This document shows positions 1 through 8,608 of a DNA stretch of 64,000 bases, piece after piece. Made by a program: the position numbers and the translations under genes. The notes below the pieces were generated by a model. It saw nothing but the letters and a program-made list of their open reading frames with translations. It was not told where the DNA came from and did no database searches. This stretch comes from PALSA-555 sp963821325 (GTDB taxonomy: Bacteria; Actinomycetota; Acidimicrobiia; IMCC26256; PALSA-555), in assembly GCA_963821325.1 (NCBI GenBank), contig CAWGDC010000001.1:806001-870000 (forward strand), in the 5' to 3' direction. Numbering within the stretch: position 1 is the stretch's first letter; each line of letters begins with the position of its first letter.

Positions 1-261
1 CCCGACCTTGACCTTCACCGCCGGGTAGGCGGCGAGGTCGGCCGGGTCGAACGTCGGCCCGGTCACGAGCGCGTTGACGGGGACGGACGACCGCCGGGCG
101 GCCGGCCAGCCGACGAGCGCGGCCTCTTCGGCGGCGCGCCACGCCGCCGCCGGGTCGCACGGGTACCCGGGGAGCGGGGACCACTCGCCCCAGCCGGCCG
201 GACCCGCGAGCAGGCAGACGGCCCGCCCGTCGACCACCAGGTGATGCGCCCGGGCGCTCAC
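1..261 (-). CDS. menC: o-Succinylbenzoate synthase, N-terminal part
   Basis: Menaquinone step that dehydrates SHCHC to o-succinylbenzoate; an enolase-superfamily enzyme of the cytoplasm. Only the first 87 codons lie in the window; the gene runs off the left edge. The visible part has the capping-domain pattern of actinobacterial MenC: GPAGWGEWSPLPGY near residues 19-32, then an Ala-rich helix and GWPAARRSSVPVN. The catalytic Lys and acidic residues lie outside the window. The GTG start overlaps the menA stop in a GTGA tetranucleotide, so it is translationally coupled as the downstream gene of menB-menA-menC. The call rests on the short N-terminal pattern plus context. Confidence 0.8.
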   Translation of the reverse strand, partial: MSARAHHLVVDGRAVCLLAGPAGWGEWSPLPGYPCDPAAAWRAAEEAALVGWPAARRSSVPVNALVTGPTFDPADLAAYPAVKVKVG

Positions 262-1144
262 CACACGAGGATCCCGACGGCGACCAGCACCGCGACGACC
301 AGCTCGAGGCGCACGGTGGCGACGAGCGCCGGCACGAGGGCCGGGCCGGTGCGGCCGCCCAGGACGGCGCGGGCCGGCGGGACGGCGAGCGGCAACGCGG
401 CGAGGCCGAGGAACGCCCCGGCGGACAGCGTCCCGAGGGCGGCGACCGCAGCGAACGCCGCGGCGACCAGGGCGACGCAGAGCAGACGGGCGCGGCCGGT
501 CGCCGAGCCGGACGGCGAGCGTCCGCTTCCCGGCGGCGGCGTCGGGGACCCGGTCACGCACGTTGTTCACCGCCAGCACCGCCGCGGCGAGCAGCCCGCA
601 CGCCGCGGCCGCCCACCACACGCCGGTGGTGAGCGCGCGCTGCTGGACGTAGGCCGACCCGGCGGTGGCGACGAACCCGAAGAAGGCGAGCACCATCACC
701 TCGCCGAGCCCGACATAGCCGTACGGCTTCGGGCCGCCCGTGTAGAGCACGGCCGCGGCGACGGCGGCGACGCCGAGGAGCACGAGCCACGGGGCCACGA
801 GCAGCGACAGCGCCAGCCCCGCGACCGCCGCCACCGCGAAGGCGATCGTCGGCGGCGCGCCGCACCGCGGCCGGCGACGCGGCGCCACTGCCGGTCAAGC
901 GGCGGGGGCCCACACGGTCGGCGTCGGTGCCCCGCACCCCGTCGGAGTAGTCGTTCGCGAAGTTCGCGCCGACCTGAATCGCGACAGCGACGACGAGCGC
1001 CAGCGCGGCCCGTCCGACGCGCAGGTCGTGACCCGAGGCGCCGACCGCCGTGCCCAGCAGCGCCGGCGCGATCCCGGCGCCGAGGGTGCGGGGGCGGGCA
1101 CCCGCGAGCCAGCCGCGCACACCGACCGGCGCGGTCGCGGTCAC
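258..1144 (-). CDS. menA: 1,4-Dihydroxy-2-naphthoate polyprenyltransferase, two frame shifts
   Basis: UbiA-family integral membrane prenyltransferase that attaches the isoprenoid tail to DHNA in menaquinone synthesis. The N-terminal segment carries RPRTLGAGIAPALLG and the prenyl-diphosphate-binding motif NFANDYSDGVRGTDAD. The coding frame then shifts at about 856 and again at about 505. The middle frame gives TGGPKPYGYVGLGE and VRDRVPDAAAGKRTLAVRLG, both typical of MenA, and the last frame gives the C-terminal hydrophobic helices. Each shift is one extra base; removing both gives 294 residues, normal for MenA. The GTG start overlaps the menB stop by 4 bp. Two assembly indels are likelier than a true pseudogene, because all motifs are kept. 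Confidence 0.85.
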
Positions 1145-1992
1145 GGGCGTCGGGGGAACTGGTCGAACGCCGGGCGGCGATGCTCGAGGAACGCCTCCTT
1201 GCCCTCGCGCGCCTCATCGCTCAGGTAGTACAGGAGGGTGGCGTCGCCGGCGAGCTGCTGGACGCCTGCGAGCCCGTCGTCCGCCGCGTTGAGGGAGGCC
1301 TTCAAGAGCCGCAGCGCCAGCGGGCTGTGGGACAGCATCCGGGCGCACCAGTCGAGGGTGCGCTCCTCGAGCTCGGCGAGCGGCACCACGGTGTTGACGA
1401 GGCCGAGCCGCGCCGCCTCCTCGGCGTCGTACTGCTCGCAGAGGAACCAGATCTCCCGCGCCTTCTTCTGCCCGACCGTGCGGGCGAGCAGCCCCGACCC
1501 GTAGCCCCCGTCGAACGAGCCGACGCGCGGGCCGGTCTGCCCGAATCGGGCGTTGTCGGCCGCGATGGTGAGGTCGCACACCAGGTGCAGCACGTGACCG
1601 CCGCCGATCGCGTAGCCGGCGACCATCGCCACCACGGGCTTGGGGAGGCGGCGGATCTGCACCTGCAGGTCGAGCACGTTGAGCCGTCCGACGCCGTCGT
1701 CGCCGACGTAGCCGTCGTCGCCCCGGATGCGCTGGTCCCCGCCGCTGCAGAACGCGTCGGGGCCCTCGCCGGTGAGGACGACGACGCCGACCGTCGGATC
1801 GTTGCGCGCCCGCTCGAACGCGTCGCGGAGCTCGTCGAGGGTGCGGGGCCGGAAGGCGTTGCGGACCTCGGGTCGGTTGATCGTGATCTTGGCGACGGCG
1901 CCGCCCTCGAGCGTCGCCGTCTCGTAGCGGACGTCGCGGTAGTCGACGTCGCCGGGCTTCCAGTCGGCCGCAGGGCGGATGGTGGCGGTCAC
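1141..1992 (-). CDS. menB: 1,4-Dihydroxy-2-naphthoyl-CoA synthase
   Basis: Crotonase-fold enzyme that cyclises o-succinylbenzoyl-CoA to DHNA-CoA. About 283 residues, as expected. Diagnostic features: DAFCSGGDQRIRGDDGY (oxyanion loop and flexible loop), VAMVAGYAIGGGHVLH, and GQTGPRVGSFDGGYGSG containing the family's conserved Ser-Phe-Asp. The GTG at 1992 was chosen because residues upstream of it in frame are not MenB-like. It heads menB-menA-menC, with 4-bp overlaps between genes, and is divergent from menE across a 53-bp gap that holds a 16-bp palindrome. Confidence 0.96.
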   Translation of the reverse strand: MTATIRPAADWKPGDVDYRDVRYETATLEGGAVAKITINRPEVRNAFRPRTLDELRDAFERARNDPTVGVVVLTGEGPDAFCSGGDQRIRGDDGYVGDDGVGRLNVLDLQVQIRRLPKPVVAMVAGYAIGGGHVLHLVCDLTIAADNARFGQTGPRVGSFDGGYGSGLLARTVGQKKAREIWFLCEQYDAEEAARLGLVNTVVPLAELEERTLDWCARMLSHSPLALRLLKASLNAADDGLAGVQQLAGDATLLYYLSDEAREGKEAFLEHRRPAFDQFPRRP

Positions 1993-2024
1993 GGGCCCTC
2001 CACGTCGATGGGCGCATACACTCT

Positions 2025-2040
2025 GGGAGTGCTCACTCCC
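2025..2040. promoter_or_regulatory. Palindrome between menB and menE
   Basis: Perfect 7-bp inverted repeat with a 2-bp centre (GGGAGTG-CT-CACTCCC) in the short divergent gap. A -10-like TACACT lies just left of it at 2017-2022, reading toward menE. The position suits an operator controlling one or both men transcripts. This is inference from position and symmetry only. Confidence 0.4.
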
Positions 2041-2045
2041 ACGGT

Positions 2046-3248
2046 ATGGGTGAGGGCGTCCGACCACCAAATCGGCCCGTGAGCGGCCGGCTGCTGGCCG
2101 TCCGGCTCCCCCGGACCGCCGCCGCGCCAGCGGTGTGGGCCGCCTGGGACGAGGGCGACGCCGTGGCCGTCGTCGACCCGACCCTCCCCGGCCCCGTCCT
2201 GGACGCCACGCTCGCCCGGCTCCGCCCCACGCACGTCATCGACGACCGTGGGCTCCACGCCCGGCCCGGCGGGATCCCGCCGGACGAGACCGTCGCGGCG
2301 GTGGTCCTCACCTCGGGCACGACGGGGACGCCGAAGGCCGTCGAGCTCACGGCGGCCGGCCTCGCCGCGGTGGCGGCGGGCGCCAACGCCGTCCTCGACG
2401 TGCGCGACGCCGACCGGTGGCTGGTGTGCCTCCCGCTGCACCACGTCGCCGGCCTCGCGATCCTCGCCCGGGCCCGCGCCGGCGGCCAGGACGTCGTGGT
2501 GCACGACGGCTTCGACGCCGACGCGGTCGCCGCCGCACCCGACCGTGAGGGCGCGACGCTCGTGTCGCTCGTGCCGACGACGCTCGCGCGGCTCCTCGAC
2601 CGCGACGCGCCCCTGCGCCGGTACCGCCGCGTCGTCGTCGGCGGCGCGCCGTTCCCGCCGGCACTGCGCGAGCGAGCGGCGGCCGCCGGCGCGCCGGTCA
2701 TCGACGCCTATGGTCTGAGCGAGACCGGAGGCGGGGTCGTGTTCGACGGCTGGCCCGTCCCGGGCGCCGCGGTCGACCTCGGACGCGACGACGAGATCCT
2801 GATACGGGGCCCGATGGTGCTGCGCGGCTACCGCGACGACCCGGACAGCACCGCCGCGGCGCTCGACGCTGACGGGTGGTTCCACACCGGCGACGTCGGG
2901 GTCCGGGCCGACGACGGATCGGTGCGGCTCGTCGACCGGCGCCGCGACCTGGTGATCACCGGCGGGGTCAACGTCAGCCCCACCGCGGTCGAGGCGGTGC
3001 TGGGCGACCATCCCGACGTCGCGGACGTGTGCGTCGCCGGCGCGCCTGACGAGCAGTGGGGCGAGCGGGTCGTCGCGTTCGTCGTGCCCCGGCCAGGCGT
3101 CGCGGTGCCGACCGTCGCCACGCTGCGCGACTTCGCCCGGTCGCGGCTGCGGGGGGCCGAGCTGCCCCGCCAGGTCGTGGCCGTCGCCGCCGTCCCCCGC
3201 GCCGCGTCGGGAAAGGTGCAACGGCGTCGCCTGCCACCGGCGACCTGA
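2046..3248 (+). CDS. menE: o-Succinylbenzoate-CoA ligase
   Basis: AMP-forming acyl-CoA synthetase (ANL superfamily) that activates o-succinylbenzoate with CoA in the menaquinone pathway. About 400 residues, short as is usual for MenE. Motifs: P-loop LTSGTTGTPKAVEL near residue 90, the AYGLSETGGG region, DGWFHTGDVG, and the hinge RRRDLVITGGVNVSP. The C-terminal catalytic Lys lies in AASGKVQRR. The ATG at 2046 is used; an in-frame GTG at 2079 is an alternative that would remove 11 poorly conserved residues. Divergent from menB; with menA, menB and menC it makes a compact menaquinone locus. Confidence 0.93.
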   Translation: MGEGVRPPNRPVSGRLLAVRLPRTAAAPAVWAAWDEGDAVAVVDPTLPGPVLDATLARLRPTHVIDDRGLHARPGGIPPDETVAAVVLTSGTTGTPKAVELTAAGLAAVAAGANAVLDVRDADRWLVCLPLHHVAGLAILARARAGGQDVVVHDGFDADAVAAAPDREGATLVSLVPTTLARLLDRDAPLRRYRRVVVGGAPFPPALRERAAAAGAPVIDAYGLSETGGGVVFDGWPVPGAAVDLGRDDEILIRGPMVLRGYRDDPDSTAAALDADGWFHTGDVGVRADDGSVRLVDRRRDLVITGGVNVSPTAVEAVLGDHPDVADVCVAGAPDEQWGERVVAFVVPRPGVAVPTVATLRDFARSRLRGAELPRQVVAVAAVPRAASGKVQRRRLPPAT

Positions 3249-3256
3249 CCGGGCGG

Positions 3257-3262
3257 TACGGT
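3257..3262 (+). promoter_or_regulatory. -10-like TACGGT before ligD
   Basis: TACGGT ends 9 nt before the ATG at 3272. That spacing would place transcription initiation at or next to the start codon (leaderless mRNA). No clear -35 was seen. Confidence 0.4.
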
Positions 3263-3271
3263 CGAGCTCCG

Positions 3272-4715
3272 ATGTCGAAGCGCGACCGACTCGCGGGTTA
3301 CGACGCCAAGCGCGACTTCCAGCAGACACCAGAGCCCGGCCCCGACGGCGCGTCGACCACCGCGCCCGGCGCGCCGCGCTTCGTCGTCCAGGAGCATCAC
3401 GCCCGCGCGCTGCACTGGGACCTGCGCCTCGAGCACGACGGGGTGCTGTGGTCCTGGGCGGTCCCGAAGGGGATCCCGATGCGCAACCGTCCCAACCACC
3501 TGGCGGTGCGCACCGAGGACCATCCGCTCGAGTACCTGACCTTCGAGGGTCAGATCCCCACCGGTCAGTACGGCGCCGGCACGATGAGCGTCTGGGACCG
3601 CGGCACCTACGACGCCGAAAAGCTCCAAGACGACGAGGTGATCCTCACGTTCCACGGCAGGCGCGTGCACGGGAAGTACGCGTTGTTCCGCACCCGCGAC
3701 GACCAGTGGATGTTGCACCGCATGAGCCCGCCCGACGACCCGGCGCGCGACGACATCCCCTCGACGCTGGCGCCGATGCTCGCGACGGCGGGGGAACTGC
3801 CGCGCGACGACGCCGGTTGGGCGTACGAGATGAAGTGGGACGGCATGCGCGTGCTGCTGCGCGTCGCGGGCGGCCGGGTGCGGGGGACGTCGCGGACCGG
3901 CAACGACGTGTCCGCCCGCTTCCCCGAGCTCCGAGGCCTCGGCGAGGCGCTCGGCTCGGTCGAGGCCGTGCTCGACGGGGAGATCGTGGCGCTCGACGAC
4001 GCCGGACGTCCCCGCTTCGAGCGGCTCCAACCCCGCATCCACGTGTCCGCGCCTGCCAAAGCCCGCCAGCTCGCCGCGTCCAACCCGGTGGTCGTGATGC
4101 TCTTCGACGTGCTGTGGCTCGAAGGCCACGCCACCACGGGCCTGCCGTATCGCGAGCGCCGCCGGCTGCTCGAGCGGCTCCAGCTCGCCGGGCCGGCCTG
4201 GCAGACCCCACCGTCCCACGACGGCGACGGCGCCGCGGTGCTGCGCACGGCCCGAGAGCTCGGACTCGAGGGCGTCGTCGCCAAACGGATCGACAGCCCC
4301 TACCGGCCCGGCGAGCGCTCGGACGCCTGGCGCAAGGTGAAGGTGACGACCGGCCAAGAGTTCGTCGTCGGCGGATGGCTCCCCGGGAAGGGTCGCCTCG
4401 CCGGCCGCCTCGGGTCGCTGCTCGTCGGCTACCACGAACCACCCGACGGTGCCCTCCGCTACGCCGGTCGCGTCGGCTCCGGGATCGACGACGCGACGCG
4501 CACCACGCTCGAGACCGCGCTGCGGTCCCGGCACCGTGACACGTCACCGTTCACGGATCCGCCCCGACTCGCGCGACGCCGCTTGGGTCGCGCCGACCCT
4601 CGTCGTCGACGTGGTGTTCGCCGAGTGGACGAGCGTCGCCTCGTTGCGCGCACCGCGCTTCCGCGGGATCCGCGAAGACATCGATCCCCGTTCGGTCGTG
4701 CGGGAGGCGACCTGA
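3272..4715 (+). CDS. ligD: ATP-dependent DNA ligase with 3'-phosphoesterase domain (LigD-type), frame shift
   Basis: End-joining ligase of the LigD group. Residues about 35-150 form a 3'-phosphoesterase domain (HHARALHWDLRLEHDG, then SWAVPKGIP). From about residue 160 follows the ligase domain with nucleotidylation motif YEMKWDGMR (Lys about 188), LDGEIVALD, and LEGVVAKR with SDAWRKVKV. The OB-fold tail changes frame at about 4560-4570 (one extra base) and then continues with AAWVAPTLVVDVVFAEWT to the TGA at 4713-4715. The primase/polymerase domain of full LigD is absent and no ku gene is seen nearby, so this is a PE-LIG arrangement that may act with separate polymerase and Ku proteins elsewhere. 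Confidence 0.88.
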
Positions 4716-4828
4716 TCAACCGCGAGCGCGCGGTGGCGAACCTCGTCGCCCTCGCGTCGGTGTGGCGTCATGCAACACGGCTTGTCGCGCCAAGCGTCTC
4801 GCCGGTACGCTGAGCAGCCCCTCGCGAC

Positions 4829-5154
4829 ATGGCAGGTGACGCGGTGGTCGAGTGGACGGGTGGAGGGTTCATCCCAGGCCAGGGCGGTGCCGCGATCTTC
4901 TACGAGCACGCCCAGTGCTACCACCTGCCCAGTCGCTTGCGGTCGGGAAGCGCGTCGTCGACCTGGCCAGCGGAGAGGGCTGCGGGTCCGAGATGATCTC
5001 CCGGCGACTCGAAGAGGAGCGCCATCAACTGAAGTCCCGAGCAGCCTTGGCGGCCGAACACGCGGCGCTGAGATCGAGCGTGGGCTGGCGAATCGTCCGC
5101 CGGCTCGGCCGGGCGCGCTCAGGGCCTCGCTCGTGGCGTCCACGCGCGTCGTAA
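4829..5154 (+). pseudogene. Remnant of a class I methyltransferase joined to a coiled-coil tail
   Basis: The first frame reads VEWTGGGFIPGQGG and IFYEHAQCYHL, the N-terminal signature of SAM-dependent methyltransferases found in polysaccharide clusters. After a one-base deletion near 4925 it continues AQSLAVGKRVVDLASGEGCGS, that is SAM motif I. Instead of the rest of the Rossmann fold it then passes directly into a Glu/Leu/Ala-rich helix and SSVGWRIVRRLGRAR. Such S-x-x-W-R tails are common at helix ends of glycosyltransferase-type surface proteins. The remnant looks like the product of an internal deletion. It ends inside the start of the next gene. A -10-like TACGCT sits at 4806-4811. Confidence 0.6.
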
Positions 5155-6452
5155 TCGCGACGCAGGACCGCATCGGTCCGCGGATGGCTGGGCCGGCCAT
5201 CCGAAGCGTCGAGTTGGCGCGAGCCTTGGCCCGGGAGCACGACGTCGTGGTCGTCACACCCGAGCCGGGCCGGCTCGAGAACGCCACCTTCGAGCTCGGC
5301 TCGTCTGCGTCAGAGTCGGAGCTCCTCCGGTGGGTGCGCAGGAGCGACGTGGTCCTCACGGTCGGCTCCTTCTTGCACCAACACCCGGGGATCGCACGGA
5401 CCGACACTGTCGTCGTCGCCGACCTCTACGACCCTGTCGTCCTCGAAGCACTCGTCCAGCACAGCGGCGACGCCTTGGACCGCCAGATCCGGGTCCACCG
5501 CGACGCGCTCCGTGGACTGCAGCTGCAGTTGCGCCGCGCCGACCTATTCCTCTGCGCGTCTGAGCGTCAGCGTCACCTCGTCTTCGGCATGCTGACCGCG
5601 CTCGGGCGGATCAATCCGGCGACCTACGCGTCGGATCCCACGTTGCGGAGCCTGGTCCGCGTCGTGCCGTTCGGGTTGCCGTCCCCGCCGGCGCCGCTGC
5701 AGCGACCCGGTCCGCTCCGGGACCGCCTGGGACTGAGCACCGACGACCTCGTCGTGCTGTGGGGCGGTGGACTCTACGAGTGGCTCGATCCGCTGGCCCT
5801 CATCGAGGCGGTGTCCGGGATCGGGAACGATCGCATCAAGGTGTTCTTCATGGGCACCGCGCACCCCACGCCGGAGGTCCCGACGATGCCGATCGCCGCG
5901 CGGGCCTCCACCCGGGCCCGCGAGCTCGGGGTGCTGGACCGCACCGTCTTCTTCTCCACCGGATGGGTTCCGTACGAGGAGCGAGCGCAGTACCTGCTCG
6001 ACGCCGACATCGGCGTCTCTCTGCACCAGGACCACATCGAGGCGACCTTCGCGTTCAGAACGAGGGTCCTCGACTACATCTGGGCAGGCCTGCCGATCCT
6101 GTGTTCTGAGGGTGACGTCTTCGCGGACTTGGTCCGAGACCGCGGCATCGGCGAGGTCGTGCCCATCGGCGACGTCGACGCCATTCGCCGCGCGTTGGAG
6201 CGATTGGCCGGGTTCGAGAGCCGCCGGCGTCTCGAAGAGCCGCTCCGGGAGGTCGCGACGGCACTTCGTTGGGATACAGTCTCAGCGCCAATCGTGGAAT
6301 TCTGTCGGTCTCCAGCTCGCGCCCCCGATCAGGTCGCCTCCTACCGGGGCCTGCGGCGGCGGGTTGACGTCCGTGACCGGGTGCACCCCGTGATCAACGC
6401 GGCTCGTACCCTCTTCCGGAAGCCGACATCCCAACCCGGTCCGGGAGACTGA
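5133..6452 (+). CDS. GT-B fold glycosyltransferase (family 4-like)
   Basis: Predicted cytoplasmic sugar transferase for a surface glycan; about 439 residues. The N-terminal Rossmann half starts VVIATQDRIGPRMAGPAIRS, a usual opening for group-1 transferases; the C-terminal half has VLWGGGLYEWLDPLALIEA and, later, DADIGVSLHQDH with LPILCSEGD near the nucleotide-sugar site. The GTG at 5133 is preferred as the first start before the conserved beta strand; it overlaps the upstream remnant by 22 bp. The exporter permease begins 4 nt after the stop, so the three genes are probably co-transcribed. Donor and acceptor cannot be read from sequence. Confidence 0.82.
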   Translation: MASTRVVIATQDRIGPRMAGPAIRSVELARALAREHDVVVVTPEPGRLENATFELGSSASESELLRWVRRSDVVLTVGSFLHQHPGIARTDTVVVADLYDPVVLEALVQHSGDALDRQIRVHRDALRGLQLQLRRADLFLCASERQRHLVFGMLTALGRINPATYASDPTLRSLVRVVPFGLPSPPAPLQRPGPLRDRLGLSTDDLVVLWGGGLYEWLDPLALIEAVSGIGNDRIKVFFMGTAHPTPEVPTMPIAARASTRARELGVLDRTVFFSTGWVPYEERAQYLLDADIGVSLHQDHIEATFAFRTRVLDYIWAGLPILCSEGDVFADLVRDRGIGEVVPIGDVDAIRRALERLAGFESRRRLEEPLREVATALRWDTVSAPIVEFCRSPARAPDQVASYRGLRRRVDVRDRVHPVINAARTLFRKPTSQPGPGD

Positions 6453-6456
6453 CCAA

Positions 6457-7269
6457 GTGCTAGACGCCGCCGAGGAGCTGTGGGGGTACCGGGGACTGAT
6501 CGGCAACCTCGCCCAGCGCGAGCTCAAGGCCAAGTACAAGAAGAGCGTCCTCGGGTGGGCGTGGTCCCTCATCAACCCTGCGGCGACCCTCCTGATCTAC
6601 ACGCTCGTCTTCGGGGCCTTCCTCCGGATCCAACCCCCGATCGCGGGGAACGGGCATCTCAAGAGCTTCGCGCTCTATCTGTTCGCCGCGCTCATCATCT
6701 GGAACTACTTCAACGGGATGATCGCCGGCGGGATGGCATCACTGCTCGGCGCGGGACCCTTGATCAAGAAGGTGTACTTCCCGGCCGAGTGCGTCATCAT
6801 CGCGAACGCGTTGGCGACGTTGCTCCAGGCTTCGGTCGAGTCCTTCATCCTCGCCTCCGTCATGGTCATCGTGGGCAACGTCGCCCCGACGTTCCTGCTC
6901 TTCCCGTTGGTGCTGGCGATGCTCGTCATGTTCTGTCTCGGCGTCAGCCTCATCGCCAGCCTGGTCAACGCCTACTTCCGCGACGTGAACTACATCGTGG
7001 TGATCAGCATGAACCTGTTCTTCTACGCTACGCCGATCATCTACCCGCTGCGGATCATCCCGAAGAAGCTGCACGGCGTGCCGGCGCGGACGATCATCTC
7101 CCTGAACCCGCTCGCCAAGTTCGTGCAAGCGTCCCGCGACATCTTCTACGGCATTCGAGTCCCGACGTTCGGGACGTGGGCGTACTTGTTCATATGGTCG
7201 GTTGGAATGCTTTCAATCGGATGGACGATCTTCAATCGTTTCGCGCGCGACGTCGCCGAGGAGCTCTAG
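6457..7269 (+). CDS. wzm: ABC-2 type polysaccharide/polyol-phosphate export permease
   Basis: Membrane subunit of a Wzm/Wzt (TagG/TagH-like) exporter that moves lipid-linked glycan across the inner membrane. 270 residues with about six hydrophobic segments. The N-terminal REL-KAKYKKSVLGWAWSLINP and the ATPIIYPL segment followed by LNPLAKFVQASRDIFYG are typical of ABC2_membrane permeases. GTG start 4 nt after the glycosyltransferase; the ATPase gene follows 2 nt downstream. The block looks less G+C-rich at third positions than its flanks, compatible with transfer of a surface-glycan cassette. Confidence 0.92.
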   Translation: MLDAAEELWGYRGLIGNLAQRELKAKYKKSVLGWAWSLINPAATLLIYTLVFGAFLRIQPPIAGNGHLKSFALYLFAALIIWNYFNGMIAGGMASLLGAGPLIKKVYFPAECVIIANALATLLQASVESFILASVMVIVGNVAPTFLLFPLVLAMLVMFCLGVSLIASLVNAYFRDVNYIVVISMNLFFYATPIIYPLRIIPKKLHGVPARTIISLNPLAKFVQASRDIFYGIRVPTFGTWAYLFIWSVGMLSIGWTIFNRFARDVAEEL

Positions 7270-7271
7270 CG

Positions 7272-8528
7272 ATGGCCTCGTCGTCTGACATCGCGATCGA
7301 AGCCGTCGACGTCTCGAAGCGGTTTCGGCTCTACCAGGACAAGCCGTCGTCGCTGAAAGAAATGGTCACCAGCCTGAAGGGGATCCACTACGAAGAGTTC
7401 TGGGCCCTCCGAGACATCTCCGTCGAGATCCCGGCAGGCATCACGTACGGGTTGGTCGGACACAACGGCTCCGGGAAGTCGACGCTGCTGCGCCTCTTCG
7501 CCCGAGTTCACCGCCCGACGCTCGGGCGCATCGAGACCCGGGGTCGAATCTCGGCGCTCCTCGATCTCGGCGCCGGCTTTCACCCTGAGCTCTCAGGCCG
7601 GGAAAACGTCTACCTCAACGGCGCGATCCTCGGCCTCACTCGCCGCGAGATCGCCAAGGTGTTCGACGAGATCGTCGAGTTCGCCGGCCTTGAGCAGTTC
7701 ATCGACAGCCCGGTGAAGGTCTATTCGACAGGCATGTACGTGCGTCTCGGGTTCTCGGTCGCGGTCCATGTCCATCCCGAAGTCCTCATCATCGACGAGG
7801 TGATCGCCGTCGGCGACGCCGAGTTCCAGCGACGCTGCTTCGACTATCTGTACACAATGAAGCGACAAGGCGTCACGATCGTGCTCGTCTCGCACAGCCT
7901 CAAGCTCATGCAGGACATGTGCGACCGGCTGGCCTGGCTCGACCACGGTCACCTGGCCGCCGAGGGGCTCCCGATCGACGTCACCCGCGAGTACGTGCAA
8001 CGGGTCGATGACCAAGAAGCGGAACGTCTGCACCACGACGACGTGCGCGCCGGTGACGAGGGCCACGCCGCCCGGCACGGCACCCAGGAGATCACCGTCG
8101 AGTCGTTCCAGGTCCTGAACGAGCAGGGCCAAGAGATCCCGATGGCGGTCACCGGTGAGCCGACGATCCTTCGGATCAACTTCTACGCCAAGTCACCCGT
8201 GGAGAACCCCACGTTCGCGATCCAGATCGATCACGAGAACGGGTCATCCCTCGTGGGATTGCGCAGCGCCGACATGCTGCACACCGGCGTCGTGTGCGGC
8301 AAGGGTCACATCGACTACCGGATCCCTCGGCTAACGCTCATGCCCGGCACGATGATCGTCACCATCGGCATCTCGGACGAGCACAACCTCGTGGCCTACG
8401 ACTCCCTGAACCAGTACTTCCAGTTCCACGTCCGGGCGGGTCGAGACGTCATCGTACGGGGCATGCTCGAACTGCCCGGCGAATGGGAGCCGCCGGTCAA
8501 CGAGACCCGGCAGCGCCTCACGGGATGA
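7272..8528 (+). CDS. wzt: ABC transporter ATPase with C-terminal glycan-recognition domain (Wzt-like)
   Basis: ATPase partner of the preceding permease. Residues about 1-250 are a nucleotide-binding domain with Walker A GHNGSGKST, the Wzt-type signature YSTGMYVRLGFS, Walker B LIIDEVIAVGD and the switch His in VLVSHS. The early sequence VSKRFRLYQDKPSSLKEM is characteristic of the O-antigen/teichoic acid export subfamily. Residues about 285-418 form the beta-sandwich Wzt C-terminal domain (AIQIDHENGSSLVG, GKGHIDYRIP), which in known systems recognises the capped glycan end. A terminal modifying enzyme is therefore expected; the broken methyltransferase upstream may once have been it. Confidence 0.92.
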   Translation: MASSSDIAIEAVDVSKRFRLYQDKPSSLKEMVTSLKGIHYEEFWALRDISVEIPAGITYGLVGHNGSGKSTLLRLFARVHRPTLGRIETRGRISALLDLGAGFHPELSGRENVYLNGAILGLTRREIAKVFDEIVEFAGLEQFIDSPVKVYSTGMYVRLGFSVAVHVHPEVLIIDEVIAVGDAEFQRRCFDYLYTMKRQGVTIVLVSHSLKLMQDMCDRLAWLDHGHLAAEGLPIDVTREYVQRVDDQEAERLHHDDVRAGDEGHAARHGTQEITVESFQVLNEQGQEIPMAVTGEPTILRINFYAKSPVENPTFAIQIDHENGSSLVGLRSADMLHTGVVCGKGHIDYRIPRLTLMPGTMIVTIGISDEHNLVAYDSLNQYFQFHVRAGRDVIVRGMLELPGEWEPPVNETRQRLTG

Positions 8529-8608
8529 ACCCCCACGCCTCGGACGTGACGGCCGACGTGTGGAGGACCAGCAGCGTGTCCGACGCGCCGCGTCGGCGCT
8601 CGACCGGC

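Noticed and set aside
241..2082. Long plus-strand open frame antisense to menA and menB
   Set aside because: Arg/Gly/Pro-rich translation without motifs; the minus strand carries clear MenA and MenB. Such frames are expected opposite G+C-rich genes.
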